Assembly (NCBI GenBank): GCA_020635285.1
Contig: JACKAB010000007.1
Span: 310,001-374,000, forward strand
Length of the DNA stretch: 64,000 nucleotides
Direction of reading: 5' to 3'
From: Ignavibacteriales bacterium
GTDB taxonomy: Bacteria > Bacteroidota > Ignavibacteria > Ignavibacteriales > Melioribacteraceae
Below the pieces are notes generated by a model, which worked only from the letters and a program-made list of their open reading frames with translations, did not search any database and was not told the origin of the DNA. Position 1 is the stretch's first letter. Every line of letters begins with the position of its first letter. Made by a program: the position numbers and the translations under genes. This document shows, piece after piece, positions 1-9,706 of this stretch.

Positions 1-704
1 AAGAAGGTAAAATATTTATTGAGAGCCAAGGATGGTGTGTATTAGGTAAAGTCGGAATGGAGAATGGCTATGCGGAAAAAGCACTTGATAGTGTTTATGA
101 AAAGCTTTTCACCTCAAACGGTATAATACTTCAACAGCCTGCATATCACAAATACTATGAGCATTTAGGAGAGGTAAGTTCTTATCCGCCAGGATACAAA
201 GAAAATGCTGGAATTTTTACGCATAATAATACTTGGATACAAATTGCGGAAACAATACTGGGCAGAGGTGATAGAGCAATGGAATATTACAAAAGCATCT
301 GTCCACCAAGCAAAGAAGATCAAATAGATATTTACAGATCCGAACCTTATGTTTATAGTCAAATGACTTCTGGAAGAGATGCCCCAGTTCCGGGAGAAGG
401 GAAAAATTCATGGTTAACAGGAACCGCAGCTTGGTCATTTGTTGCTTTATCTCAAAATATTCTTGGCGTTCAACCAGACTATGACGGAATAATAATTGAC
501 CCATGTATCCCGAGCAGCTGGAATGAGTTTAGAGTAGTTCGTAAATTCAGGGGGGATACGTTTGAGATTAATGTAAAGAATCCAAATAATATTTGTAAAG
601 GAGTTGCACAGTTAAAAATTGATGATAAATTGATTTCCGGAAATAAAATACCGATTTTTAATGATGGTCAATTGCACAAGGTAGAAGTTTTATTAGGGAA
701 ATGA
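1..704 (+). CDS. GH94 family glycoside phosphorylase, C-terminal part
   Basis: The reading frame is open from base 3, so the gene starts before the window; the first Met at 57 is internal. The visible part begins with the GH94-type stretch FIESQGWCVLGK and continues with NGYAEKALDSV, PPGYKENAGIFTHNN and SWLTGTAAW, all typical of the C-terminal half of the (alpha/alpha)6 barrel of cellobiose, cellodextrin or chitobiose phosphorylases. The last part (VQPDYDGIIIDPCIPSSW) is the usual C-terminal beta domain. Members split beta-linked disaccharides with phosphate, releasing a sugar 1-phosphate, in the cytoplasm. Substrate cannot be decided from this part. It overlaps the next gene by 4 bases, so the two are likely co-transcribed. 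Confidence 0.88.
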   Translation, partial: EGKIFIESQGWCVLGKVGMENGYAEKALDSVYEKLFTSNGIILQQPAYHKYYEHLGEVSSYPPGYKENAGIFTHNNTWIQIAETILGRGDRAMEYYKSICPPSKEDQIDIYRSEPYVYSQMTSGRDAPVPGEGKNSWLTGTAAWSFVALSQNILGVQPDYDGIIIDPCIPSSWNEFRVVRKFRGDTFEINVKNPNNICKGVAQLKIDDKLISGNKIPIFNDGQLHKVEVLLGK

Positions 705-2599
705 AAAAAAAAAAATCAATAAATAGCAAAGAATTAAAAGTAACTAGTATAACATTATCTCCGAGAAAAAAGAAAATATTTTGGGTGATCACTTTTCTTT
801 TTCCAATTCTATTGTTTTTAATACTTGAGTTATCTCTCAGGGTATTGAATTATGGAGGTAATCTTGATTTATTTATTGATGGTCCAGTTGGTTATGAAGA
901 GTATAAAAGATGTAACCCTAATGTTGCAAGAAGATATTTTAGCTCTGAAGAATCAGTTCCTACACCACCCCTTCAACTATTCTTAAAGAACAAACCGCAA
1001 AATGGTAAAAGAATTTTTGTTCTTGGCGGATCTTCGGCTGCAGGATTTCCTTATAGCAACAATTTGTCATTCCCAAAATTGCTCGAATCACGATTAGCTT
1101 TAGCTTACCCTAAAAATAATATTGAAGTTATTAACGTTGCGATGGCTGCGATTAATAGTTATTCTTTACTAGATATGGTCGACGAAGTATTAGAAGAATC
1201 GCCAGATGCTGTTTTAATATATGCTGGGCACAATGAGTTTTATGGAGCTTTGGGTGTTGGTTCTGTTCAATCACTCGGCAGCTGGAGAGGGCTTATTAGA
1301 ACCTATTTGAAGTTACATAAAGTAAAATCCTTCTTAATGATTAAAGATTTTATTATTTGGATAAAAACTCAAATTGGTGAAACTCTTATAGACACAAAAG
1401 AGGGTAATCAATCCAGCACTTTAATGGCACGAATTGTAAGTGAACAGACTATTCCGTTAGATAGTGATCTTTATTCAAAAGGCAAAGAACAATATTTAGA
1501 AAATATGGAGTTGATCTTAGGAAAAATAAAAGAAAAAAACATCCCTGTGCTCATTGGCGAATTAGTAAGCAATATTAAAGATCAAAAACCATTTGTTTCT
1601 GTTAAAGATGAAGCTGGACAAAGTGCAGAATCATTTTTTAAAAGTGCTAAAATTGCAGAAGAGGAAAACGATTTTATTTCTGCCAAGGAAAATTATTTAA
1701 AAGCAAAAGATTTTGATGCATTGAGATTTAGAAGTACAGAAGAATTTAATGAAATTCTCCATAGTCTCTCCGATACATATGATGTTCCTATAGTTCCTTT
1801 GCTAAAGTATTTTACAAATGCTTCCCAAAATGGAATTTATGGAAATAATTTATTTCTTGAACATCTACATCCAAATAAAGAGGGGTATAATTTAATTTCT
1901 AAGGCTTTTTTTGAGGCTCTACAAATAAATAATACTATTAAATTTGATAGCGTTAGTTCAGAAAAAATAAATTTTGATAAAATACCCGGATATACAGATT
2001 TAGATAGTGTATACGCCAGCTTGGTTATAAAACATCTTAAAGGTGGGTGGCCGTTTAAAAGTAAAAATACTGTGAATATGTTTTTCCAAACTTTTAAACC
2101 CAAAAATAAACTTGAAGAAATATCTTTCAAAATAATGATAGAAAAGAACTATAATTTGGAATCCGGTCATATGGAACTTGGTGAATATTTTGAAAGTATC
2201 AGAAATCCGGAAGCGGCATATTTGGAATATTCAGCACTAATACACTCAATACCTTACGAAATATTGTTTTATGAAAAAGCTGCAAAAGTATTGCTTGAGC
2301 AAAAAAAATATGATATGGCAGTACAATTATTGCTAAAAGCCAACAACTTTAAGAAATCAGATTTTGCCTATAAATGGCTTGGACAAATTGCACTTATGAA
2401 TAAGAACTTTAATGTAGCGATTAAGTACTTATTAGAGGCAAATCACAATGATGACCAAGTTTTATTTAATTTAAGTAGATCATTTTACTACATAAATAAA
2501 AAAGCAGAAGGTGATAAATATTTTACTATGCTAACCCAAAATCATCCAAAATCAAAATATACTTCCTACTTGCTAAAACTGAGAGCTTTGCAAAAATAG
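701..2599 (+). CDS. Membrane-anchored SGNH hydrolase with C-terminal TPR repeats
   Basis: 632 residues. A basic N-terminus is followed by one membrane segment (about 26-46). The SGNH blocks are visible: GGSSAAG at about 109-115 (nucleophile Ser), GHNEFYG at about 176-182 (block III Asn) and LHPNKEGY at about 389-396 (catalytic His). Residues from about 470 on look like tetratricopeptide helices (for example KYDMAVQLLLKANN and NFNVAIKYLLEANH). It is probably an esterase or deacylase anchored to the inner membrane with its catalytic domain outside; the TPR part suggests a protein partner. Its ATG overlaps the GH94 stop, linking it to saccharide metabolism or modification. The true substrate is unknown. 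Confidence 0.8.
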   Translation: MKKKKSINSKELKVTSITLSPRKKKIFWVITFLFPILLFLILELSLRVLNYGGNLDLFIDGPVGYEEYKRCNPNVARRYFSSEESVPTPPLQLFLKNKPQNGKRIFVLGGSSAAGFPYSNNLSFPKLLESRLALAYPKNNIEVINVAMAAINSYSLLDMVDEVLEESPDAVLIYAGHNEFYGALGVGSVQSLGSWRGLIRTYLKLHKVKSFLMIKDFIIWIKTQIGETLIDTKEGNQSSTLMARIVSEQTIPLDSDLYSKGKEQYLENMELILGKIKEKNIPVLIGELVSNIKDQKPFVSVKDEAGQSAESFFKSAKIAEEENDFISAKENYLKAKDFDALRFRSTEEFNEILHSLSDTYDVPIVPLLKYFTNASQNGIYGNNLFLEHLHPNKEGYNLISKAFFEALQINNTIKFDSVSSEKINFDKIPGYTDLDSVYASLVIKHLKGGWPFKSKNTVNMFFQTFKPKNKLEEISFKIMIEKNYNLESGHMELGEYFESIRNPEAAYLEYSALIHSIPYEILFYEKAAKVLLEQKKYDMAVQLLLKANNFKKSDFAYKWLGQIALMNKNFNVAIKYLLEANHNDDQVLFNLSRSFYYINKKAEGDKYFTMLTQNHPKSKYTSYLLKLRALQK

Positions 2600-2724
2600 A
2601 ATAAGAGATTCAATAAGGGTATATGTTTACATTATTTTATTAAGTAAATGAAAGAATTATTACCAAAAATCAGTTAAATAAAGTATGATAAAATAATTGC
2701 GATAATATTAAAACAAAATTGGAC

Positions 2725-2753
2725 TTGACATATTATTTTCAAATCATTACATT
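2725..2753 (+). promoter_or_regulatory. Candidate sigma-70-like promoter of the copper operon
   Basis: TTGACA at 2725-2730, a 17-base spacer, then TACATT at 2748-2753, 21 bases before the ATG of the Cys-rich protein. The -35 box is perfect. No metal-regulator operator was recognised nearby. Confidence 0.5.
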
Positions 2754-2774
2754 GAATAAAAATAATATCAAAAA

Positions 2775-3221
2775 ATGTACAAAGTTTTTAACAAAAAATA
2801 TAAATTACTAACGATTGCACTTATTTTAGGGATTGCAAATTTACACATTATTGCAAGTTCTACTTGTGAGATGGTGGCTGATCATTCATGCTCAATGGAA
2901 ACCGGTTCTGATATGACTGCGGTTGCTGAACAAGATAATGATTCATGCTGTTCAACTAAAGAAAATACTAGTGATTTACCCGTTCAAAAAACTTTTACAA
3001 AAAATCTAAATGAATGTAATTGTTTTCATTATTTAGATAACACCACCGACTTAATTATTTCAAAAACGGAAAAAGATTTTTCTTCTTTTAAATTAATTGC
3101 AACATTATTACCGCAAACACAAATAAGTAATAAGAATGCACAATTTTACTTTGATAGAAATCTAAACCCGAATTCACAATCCATACCGATTTACCTTATC
3201 TCACATTCATTTCTGATTTAG
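2775..3221 (+). CDS. Small secreted Cys-rich protein ahead of the copper efflux operon
   Basis: 148 residues with an N-terminal signal segment (about 10-28: LLTIALILGIANLHIIA). The mature part has Cys at about 31, 39, 58, 59, 81 and 83 and a His at 85, in patterns DSCCS and CNCFHY, plus several Met and His. It resembles the small proteins with a CC pair and an HC-type motif that often precede CusCBA-type operons in Bacteroidota; the family match is from memory. A periplasmic copper-binding or sensing role is inferred from composition and position. About 240 bases without a recognised gene separate it from the TolC gene. Confidence 0.6.
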   Translation: MYKVFNKKYKLLTIALILGIANLHIIASSTCEMVADHSCSMETGSDMTAVAEQDNDSCCSTKENTSDLPVQKTFTKNLNECNCFHYLDNTTDLIISKTEKDFSSFKLIATLLPQTQISNKNAQFYFDRNLNPNSQSIPIYLISHSFLI

Positions 3222-3457
3222 ATAAACAATTCTTTACGCTCGTTCAGGGCAATTAAAATTATTTATAGTTAAGCAAAATTATTCTGATGGTATAATTTCT
3301 TATTGTCATGCTAAATTTATTTCAGCATCTGCCAATAAAGAGAAATTAGATTCCGGCTAAAAGCATACTGGAGTGTCAACAATTTTCCCAATAACTATTC
3401 GTAATTAAATCTGCCCTTCAAATTTTAACAAAATCTATAATTTGTTTTGAGGAAAAG

Positions 3458-4750
3458 ATGTTCTCTAAAACCATAATACTATTGGTGATTTTTTTATTAT
3501 CAATACTTACAATACAAGCTCAGCAGAATAATGAGAATCTTGAACAATTAATTCAAGAAGCGATTAAAGTTAGCCCCAAAATTAAAATGTTAAATGCAAA
3601 GCTGGGAATTGTTTCTTCTAGAATTGCACAAGGCACAAACTTGCCTGACCCAGTTCTTACTTTAGGATTAATGAATATGCCCACGAATACATTTTCATTT
3701 ACGCAAGAGCCTATGACCGGAAAAATGATTGGCTTAACTCAATCAATTCCATTTCCAGGCGGCTTAAGCGCCGCGGCCAATGTTAAAGCTGTTGATACGC
3801 TTATCGTTAATCAAGAAATAACAGATTTGAAAAACGAAATTCGGAAAGATGTTTCTAATCTTTATTATGATATAGAATTAACAAGAGAGAAAATAAAATT
3901 TACGCAAATGGGTAAGCAATTATTTGAGCAAATTTCAGAAGTCGTAAAAACAAAGTATGAAGTTTCTAATGCGAGTTTTCAAAATTTAATACAGACTCAA
4001 GTTCAGCTAACTAGATTGAATGATAAGCTTGAAAAACTTTATGGCGAAGAAAACTCAAATTCGTCAATGCTAAATACTTTTTTGCAAAGAGATGAAAATT
4101 CTGAAATATTAACCAATAATATTGATTCAATAAATCATATTTCGTTGAATCTAAATTCACTAGTAAATGAAGCAAGTTCATTTCGTCCTTATTTAAAAGG
4201 GATAAAACTGGCTGAACAAAAATCTAAATTTCAGGAAGCTGAAGCTGAATATTCTTACTATCCAAATTTTCAACTTGGAGTTCAATACTCCCAGAGAGAT
4301 TACAGCAAACTAACCGGAATGGATTATACAGATTTTCTTTCCGTGGTTGTTGGAATTACTCTTCCCTTAAATTATGGTGGTAAAAATTCATCAAAAGTTA
4401 ATGAAGCAAAATACCAGCAAATGTTTTATCAAGAACAGTATAATTCTTCAATACAGACAATTCAGCAATCACTTAATAAAATTATTGCAAAGTTAATTGA
4501 ATTGGAAAAACGAGAAGCTATAATTTCAAAAACTCTTTTGCCCCAAGCGGAGCAATCGTTAAGTACAGCTTTGAGTGATTACCATGTTAATAAAATTGAT
4601 TTTGTAAATGTTGTAAACGCAGAAAATGAAATTATTAATATCAAAATGGATTTAGCAGAAATAAGAACTAACTATAAAAAAAATGTTTCTGAATTAGAGT
4701 TTTTAATCGGAACTAAATTACCAAGTAGTGATCATGGAGATTTAAAATGA
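3458..4750 (+). CDS. TolC-family outer-membrane efflux protein (CusC-like)
   Basis: 430 residues with a signal peptide (about 1-21, ending IQAQ). Two long coiled-coil-rich halves follow the TolC/OEP pattern, with AQGTNLPDPVLTLGLMN near the start of the first and PNFQLGVQYSQRDY in the second. It would form the outer-membrane duct of the tripartite pump. Its TGA overlaps the ATG of the adaptor gene by 4 bases, so translational coupling is likely. The length is normal for heavy-metal OEPs. There is no lipobox, so it is probably not lipidated. Confidence 0.88.
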   Translation: MFSKTIILLVIFLLSILTIQAQQNNENLEQLIQEAIKVSPKIKMLNAKLGIVSSRIAQGTNLPDPVLTLGLMNMPTNTFSFTQEPMTGKMIGLTQSIPFPGGLSAAANVKAVDTLIVNQEITDLKNEIRKDVSNLYYDIELTREKIKFTQMGKQLFEQISEVVKTKYEVSNASFQNLIQTQVQLTRLNDKLEKLYGEENSNSSMLNTFLQRDENSEILTNNIDSINHISLNLNSLVNEASSFRPYLKGIKLAEQKSKFQEAEAEYSYYPNFQLGVQYSQRDYSKLTGMDYTDFLSVVVGITLPLNYGGKNSSKVNEAKYQQMFYQEQYNSSIQTIQQSLNKIIAKLIELEKREAIISKTLLPQAEQSLSTALSDYHVNKIDFVNVVNAENEIINIKMDLAEIRTNYKKNVSELEFLIGTKLPSSDHGDLK

Positions 4751-6396
4751 AAAGTAAAATAATTGTCTATTCCATTTTAATAGTCTTTGGAATTTTGATT
4801 GGATTTGGTGCAACCCACTTTTTGTCAACTAGCAAACAACCCAATGTTATTAGGACTGAAAACGAAGAAACACTATACACTTGCGGAATGCACCCAAATA
4901 TAATTGAAAAAGAACCTGGCACTTGCCCTATTTGTGGAATGAATCTTACGCCAATTAAAACTACTTCTAAGAAATCAAAAGATATTTCAGGTGAAAGAAA
5001 AATATTATACTGGCGCGCCCCTATGAATCCCAATGAAGTTTATGATTCACCTGGAAAATCCAAAATGGGAATGGATTTAGTTCCGGTTTATGAAGATGAA
5101 GGAAATGCCAGCGGTGTAGTAACCGTCGATGGTTCAGTTCTGCAAAGTATGAATGTTAAAGTTGAGTTTGTAAAAAATAGAAAGATGGATTCATCAATCT
5201 ATACAAACGGAATTGTTACAACAGATGAGAGAAATGAGTTTGCGGTTACCACCAAAATAAGCGGCTGGGTTGAGAAATTGTATGTTAATTATACAGGACA
5301 AGAAGTTAAGAAGGGGCAAAAATTAGTTGATATTTATTCACCGGAACTGGTTGCCGCACAGCAAGAGCTAATTAGTACGTTACAAATGAAGGACAAAATA
5401 CAAAACCTAAGCAATGAGGTCATAATAAAAAATTCTGTTAGCAAATTAGAGTTATTTGATATAAGCAAAACCACAATTGATAAAATAATTTCAACGAAAA
5501 AAGTTGAAAAATATTTACCGCTTTTCGCTCCCTTTGATGGAACCGTTCTCACCAAAAGTATTATTGAGGGGGAAAAAATAAAAGAAGGTATGGAATTGAT
5601 GAAAATAGCAAATTTGGATAATCTTTGGCTAAAAGCAGATATTTATGAAAGTGACTTAAACCTAATAAATATTGGCTCTTCAGCCGAAGTCAAATTTAAT
5701 TATAATCCTGGAAAAATATATAAAGGGAAAATATCATTTATTTATCCAACAATTAATTCAAAGACAAGAACTGCTTCGGTTCGGATTGATTTGAATAATA
5801 AGGATAATGATTTAAAACCGGCAATGTTTGCAAATGTTGAAATAAAAAGCAAAGTAAAGGATGAAGCTATAGCTGTTCCGGAAACAGCATTAATAAGAAG
5901 CGGTAAAAAAAATATCATAGTACTTGCTTTAGGCGAAGGTCAATTCAAACCGGTTGAAGTTACCATCGGTAATTATTCAGATGGATACTATCAAGTTTTA
6001 AGTGGAATCAAACTGAATGATAAAATTGTTACATCCGGACAATTTATGATTGATTCTGAAAGTAATTTAAGATCAGCAATCAATTTATTCTCCACTAATG
6101 CTGAAGCAAAAACACCAGAAATGAGTGATGCTGAAATGAAAAATATGGATTCTGCAGAGAAATCTAATTTAGAAGCACACAATAATAATCTTAATAATTC
6201 TATTGTGCACGATGGTGTTATTGATTTGGAAGCAATAGATAAAAATAATGATGGAAAAGTTTTTCAAGATCCAATGGATTGGAATGTTATTTCTGACAAG
6301 GCCGGAAGATGTCCACTTTGTAATATGATTTTAGAAGAAGTGACAATTAATGAAGCTAAGAAAAATCTTAGAGAAAATGGATTTGAATATAAATAA
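4747..6396 (+). CDS. cusB: CusB-like periplasmic adaptor with three heavy-metal-binding segments
   Basis: 549 residues. There is one N-terminal membrane segment (about 4-26). The first heavy-metal domain is at about 44-70 (YTCGMHP, then CPICGMNL). A second, Cys-free segment follows at about 87-115 (YWRAPMNPNE, KMGMDLVPVYEDE), as is usual in CusB. The barrel-sandwich and beta-barrel domains span about 130-440 (WVEKLYVNYTGQEVKKGQ, LFAPFDGTV). After a linker, residues about 488-549 form an extra C-terminal unit: an EF-hand-like loop (DKNNDGKVFQ) and a third metal domain (DPMDW, CPLCNM). This tail is also the core of the lipoprotein at 11133-11483. The adaptor links CusA to the TolC duct and hands over metal. 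Confidence 0.9.
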   Translation: MKSKIIVYSILIVFGILIGFGATHFLSTSKQPNVIRTENEETLYTCGMHPNIIEKEPGTCPICGMNLTPIKTTSKKSKDISGERKILYWRAPMNPNEVYDSPGKSKMGMDLVPVYEDEGNASGVVTVDGSVLQSMNVKVEFVKNRKMDSSIYTNGIVTTDERNEFAVTTKISGWVEKLYVNYTGQEVKKGQKLVDIYSPELVAAQQELISTLQMKDKIQNLSNEVIIKNSVSKLELFDISKTTIDKIISTKKVEKYLPLFAPFDGTVLTKSIIEGEKIKEGMELMKIANLDNLWLKADIYESDLNLINIGSSAEVKFNYNPGKIYKGKISFIYPTINSKTRTASVRIDLNNKDNDLKPAMFANVEIKSKVKDEAIAVPETALIRSGKKNIIVLALGEGQFKPVEVTIGNYSDGYYQVLSGIKLNDKIVTSGQFMIDSESNLRSAINLFSTNAEAKTPEMSDAEMKNMDSAEKSNLEAHNNNLNNSIVHDGVIDLEAIDKNNDGKVFQDPMDWNVISDKAGRCPLCNMILEEVTINEAKKNLRENGFEYK

Positions 6397-6405
6397 TTAG
6401 GTAAT

Positions 6406-6453
6406 TGTCATTCTGAGGAGTCGCTTCTTTATAGTGACGACGTGAGAATCATA
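6406..6453. repeat. REP-like extragenic element between cusB and cusA
   Basis: The segment beginning TGTCATTCTGAGGAG and ending near GAGAATCAT resembles the short dispersed extragenic repeats seen in many Bacteroidota-type genomes (recalled, not searched). Related TGTCATTC-type sequences occur at 30580, 38121 and 51951. It contains the GTG at 6442, which is therefore a poor start candidate for cusA. Confidence 0.55.
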
Positions 6454-6471
6454 CAAACAAATGGATTTAAT

Positions 6472-9400
6472 ATGCAAACAAATGAAAATCAAAAAGAAAG
6501 TTTTATTTCTAAAATAATTGAGTGGTCAATAAATAATAAAACTATGGTAATCATTCTTACCGCTGTTTTAATTGCTGCAGGAATTTATTCATTAAAAAAT
6601 ATTCCATTAGACGCACAACCCGATTTAAGTGATGTTCAAGTTATAATTTATACGGAGTATTCCGGTCAAGGACCGAGAATAGTTGAAGATCAAGTTACTT
6701 ATCCGATGACAACTAAAATGCTTTCTGTACCATTTGCAAAGGTAGTTCGCGGATATTCGTTCTTCGGTTTTTCAATGGTTTATATAATATTTGAAGATGG
6801 CACCGATATTTATTGGGCAAGAAGCCGCGTGTTGGAATATTTAAGTTCACTTCAAAAAGATTTGCCAACAGGGGTTTCACCCACACTTGGTCCGGATGCA
6901 ACTGGCTTAGGCTGGGTTTATCAATATGTTTTACAATCTGATAATCATAATCTGCAAGAGCTAAGATCCATTCAAGATTGGTTTTTGCGATACGAGCTTT
7001 CATCTCTGAAAGGCGTTTCTGAGGTTGCCAGTATTGGCGGATTTGTAAAACAATATCAAGTTAATGTTGATCCAAATAAATTAGCTTCTTATGGAATTCC
7101 GTTAAGTAAACTGAAATCAGCTATTAAGCAAAGCAATAATGATGTTGGCGGTAGACTTTTAGAAATAAGCGAAATGGAGTTCATGGTTCGCGGTTTGGGT
7201 TACATAAAAAGTGTTGAGGATTTAAAGAAAATTGTAATTGGAAACTCAGCTGAAACGGGAACGCCAATATATATGGAGAATGTAGCCAATATTGATATTG
7301 GTCCGGAATTAAGAAGAGGCATTGCCGATTGGAACGGAGAAGGTGAAACAGTTGGCGGTATTATTGTTATGCGTTATGGCGAGAATGCTCTTGATGTTAT
7401 TAATAGAGTAAAAGAAAGAATTGAAGAGTTAAAAAAATCTTTACCTGATGGAGTAGAAATTATTCCTTCTTACGATAGATCAGAACTGATTAATTCTGCA
7501 ATAGATAATTTGAAAAATACGTTAATAGAAGAAAGCTTTATAGTTGCACTAATTATTATTCTCTTTCTTATGCATGTGCGCAGTTCATTGGTTGCTATTT
7601 TCACTTTGCCTGTAGCGGTTCTTGCTGCTTATGTTATTATGTACTATCAAGGAATAAATGCAAACATAATGTCGCTTGGTGGAATTGCAATTGCAATTGG
7701 AGCTATGGTTGATGCTGCAATAGTCATGGTTGAAAACGCTCACACTCATATTGCGCATGAGCAGCAGCTTCCTGAAGAAAAACGAAAACCTCATTGGGCA
7801 ACTATTCTAGAATCTGCAAAAGAAGTTGGTCCGTCAATTTTTTATTCTCTCTTAGTTATTACCGTTTCTTTTTTACCGGTATTTACTTTAGAGCAGCAAG
7901 AAGGAAGATTGTTCAAACCTCTCGCCTTTACAAAAACATATTCAATGGGAGCCGCCGCAATATTGGCTGTAACTATTGTTCCGGTTTTATTAGGATTTTT
8001 TGTAAGAGGCAAAATGCGAACGGAGGAAGAAAATCCCTTAACAAAAATTCTTTCAAAAATATATCATCCGGTTGTTGATTTTGTTATGAAAAAGAGATGG
8101 TATGTTATTGCTGCCGCCTTCATTGTGGTTTTGGTTACGTTTATTCCTTATTCAAAAATTGGTTCTGAATTTATGCCTCCATTGTATGAAGGTGATTTGC
8201 TTTATATGCCTACAACACTTCCGGGCATTTCTGTAACAAAAGCTAAAGAAATCTTACAGCAGACAGATAGAATAATTAAAACTTTTCCGGAAGTTAAATC
8301 TGTGTTTGGAAAAATTGGAAGAGCGCAGACGGCAACTGATCCGGCGCCGTTATCAATGCTGGAAACAACAATTCAACTTAAACCACAAGATGAATGGCGG
8401 CCGGGTGTTACTCCTGAAAGTTTGGTTGAAGAATTAAATTCAGCCATTCAATTCCCAGGATTGACAAACGCTTGGACTATGCCGATTAAAACACGAATTG
8501 ATATGCTTGCAACTGGAATCAAAACCCCGGTTGGAATTAAAATTGCAGGACCAGATCTTGAGGTTCTACAGAATATTGGAAAAGAAATTGAACAAGTTGC
8601 TAAAACAATTCCTGGAACTAGATCAGCTTATGCCGAAAGATCCGTTGGTGGAAATTATATTGATTTTAATATTAACCGCCAAGCTATTGCCAGATACGGT
8701 TTAACTATTGAGGATGTTGAGGATGTTATTATGTCTGCAATTGGTGGAATGAATATTACAAAAACAGTTGAAGGTTTAGAGCGTTATCCGATTAATTTAA
8801 GATACCAAAGAGATTACAGAAACAATATTGAAGAACTTAAAAGAACTCGCATTCCAATAGCAATGGGGGGTACTGTACTTCTCTCCGAAGTTTCCGATCT
8901 GGAAATAAAGAAAGGTCCGCCTGCAATAAAATCAGAAAATGCGCGACCGAACGCATGGGTTTATATTGATATTAAAGATATTGATGTTGGCACCTATGTA
9001 AAAAATGCAAAGGAAGTAATTGCTGAAAAAATAAAACTCCCGAACGGTTATTCAATTATTTGGAGCGGACAGTATGAGTATATGGAACGAAGCAGCAAGA
9101 AACTTGCACTGGTTATTCCATTAACATTATTGCTTGTTGTACTTCTTCTACATATTAATACAAAATCTTGGGTTAAAACGGGAATAGTGCTGCTGGCATT
9201 GCCTTTCTCCATGGTTGGCGCAATATGGTTTCTGTATCTCGCTGGTTATAATATGAGCGTGGCTGTTTGGGTTGGAATAATTGCATTGCTCGGAGTTGAT
9301 GCAGAAACAGGTGTAATTATGCTCCTTTATTTAGACATAGCTTATGAAAAATTTAAGAAAAACGGACTGTTTAAATCAATGGCAGATTTACGTGAAGCAA

Positions 9401-9636
9401 TATTTGAAGGAGCTGTAAAAAGAATACGCCCAAAGATGATGACTGTTATGACAACAATGCTTGGGCTGCTGCCAATATTGATTGGAACGGGAATTGGCTC
9501 TGATGTAATGAAAAGAATTGCAGCGCCAATGGTTGGGGGAATAATGACGAGTTTTATTATGGAACTTACGGTTTATCCGGCAATATTTTATTTAATAAAA
9601 AAGAAAGAAGTAAGTAAGTTGATTAGTAGTACTTAA
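6472..9636 (+). CDS. cusA: CusA-type heavy-metal RND efflux pump
   Basis: 1054 residues from the ATG at 6472; a GTG ten codons upstream lies inside a repeat and is rejected. This is a proton-driven inner-membrane pump of the HME-RND family with 12 membrane helices and two large periplasmic loops. TM4 carries GGIAIAIGAMVDAA, the CusA rather than the CzcA version. By alignment from memory with E. coli CusA, the three copper/silver ligand methionines (M573, M623, M672) correspond to M579 (LLYMPTTLPG), M629 (PAPLSMLETT) and M678 (RIDMLATG). All are present, which supports Cu(I)/Ag(I) specificity. The gene is intact and of normal length. It forms the last pump component of the operon with the TolC protein and CusB. 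Confidence 0.92.
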   Translation: MQTNENQKESFISKIIEWSINNKTMVIILTAVLIAAGIYSLKNIPLDAQPDLSDVQVIIYTEYSGQGPRIVEDQVTYPMTTKMLSVPFAKVVRGYSFFGFSMVYIIFEDGTDIYWARSRVLEYLSSLQKDLPTGVSPTLGPDATGLGWVYQYVLQSDNHNLQELRSIQDWFLRYELSSLKGVSEVASIGGFVKQYQVNVDPNKLASYGIPLSKLKSAIKQSNNDVGGRLLEISEMEFMVRGLGYIKSVEDLKKIVIGNSAETGTPIYMENVANIDIGPELRRGIADWNGEGETVGGIIVMRYGENALDVINRVKERIEELKKSLPDGVEIIPSYDRSELINSAIDNLKNTLIEESFIVALIIILFLMHVRSSLVAIFTLPVAVLAAYVIMYYQGINANIMSLGGIAIAIGAMVDAAIVMVENAHTHIAHEQQLPEEKRKPHWATILESAKEVGPSIFYSLLVITVSFLPVFTLEQQEGRLFKPLAFTKTYSMGAAAILAVTIVPVLLGFFVRGKMRTEEENPLTKILSKIYHPVVDFVMKKRWYVIAAAFIVVLVTFIPYSKIGSEFMPPLYEGDLLYMPTTLPGISVTKAKEILQQTDRIIKTFPEVKSVFGKIGRAQTATDPAPLSMLETTIQLKPQDEWRPGVTPESLVEELNSAIQFPGLTNAWTMPIKTRIDMLATGIKTPVGIKIAGPDLEVLQNIGKEIEQVAKTIPGTRSAYAERSVGGNYIDFNINRQAIARYGLTIEDVEDVIMSAIGGMNITKTVEGLERYPINLRYQRDYRNNIEELKRTRIPIAMGGTVLLSEVSDLEIKKGPPAIKSENARPNAWVYIDIKDIDVGTYVKNAKEVIAEKIKLPNGYSIIWSGQYEYMERSSKKLALVIPLTLLLVVLLLHINTKSWVKTGIVLLALPFSMVGAIWFLYLAGYNMSVAVWVGIIALLGVDAETGVIMLLYLDIAYEKFKKNGLFKSMADLREAIFEGAVKRIRPKMMTVMTTMLGLLPILIGTGIGSDVMKRIAAPMVGGIMTSFIMELTVYPAIFYLIKKKEVSKLISST

Positions 9637-9706
9637 TTCGAAGAATCATTAAAGGAAAATATTTGTAAATTATTGCTCTATAATTAACTTAATAGTACAA
9701 ACAAAT

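Noticed and set aside
6442..6471. GTG at 6442 as start of cusA
   Set aside because: It lies inside a REP-like element; the ATG at 6472 gives the usual N-terminus.
7794..8078. Plus-strand open frame inside cusA
   Set aside because: It overlaps a fully coding, conserved part of the pump in another frame.
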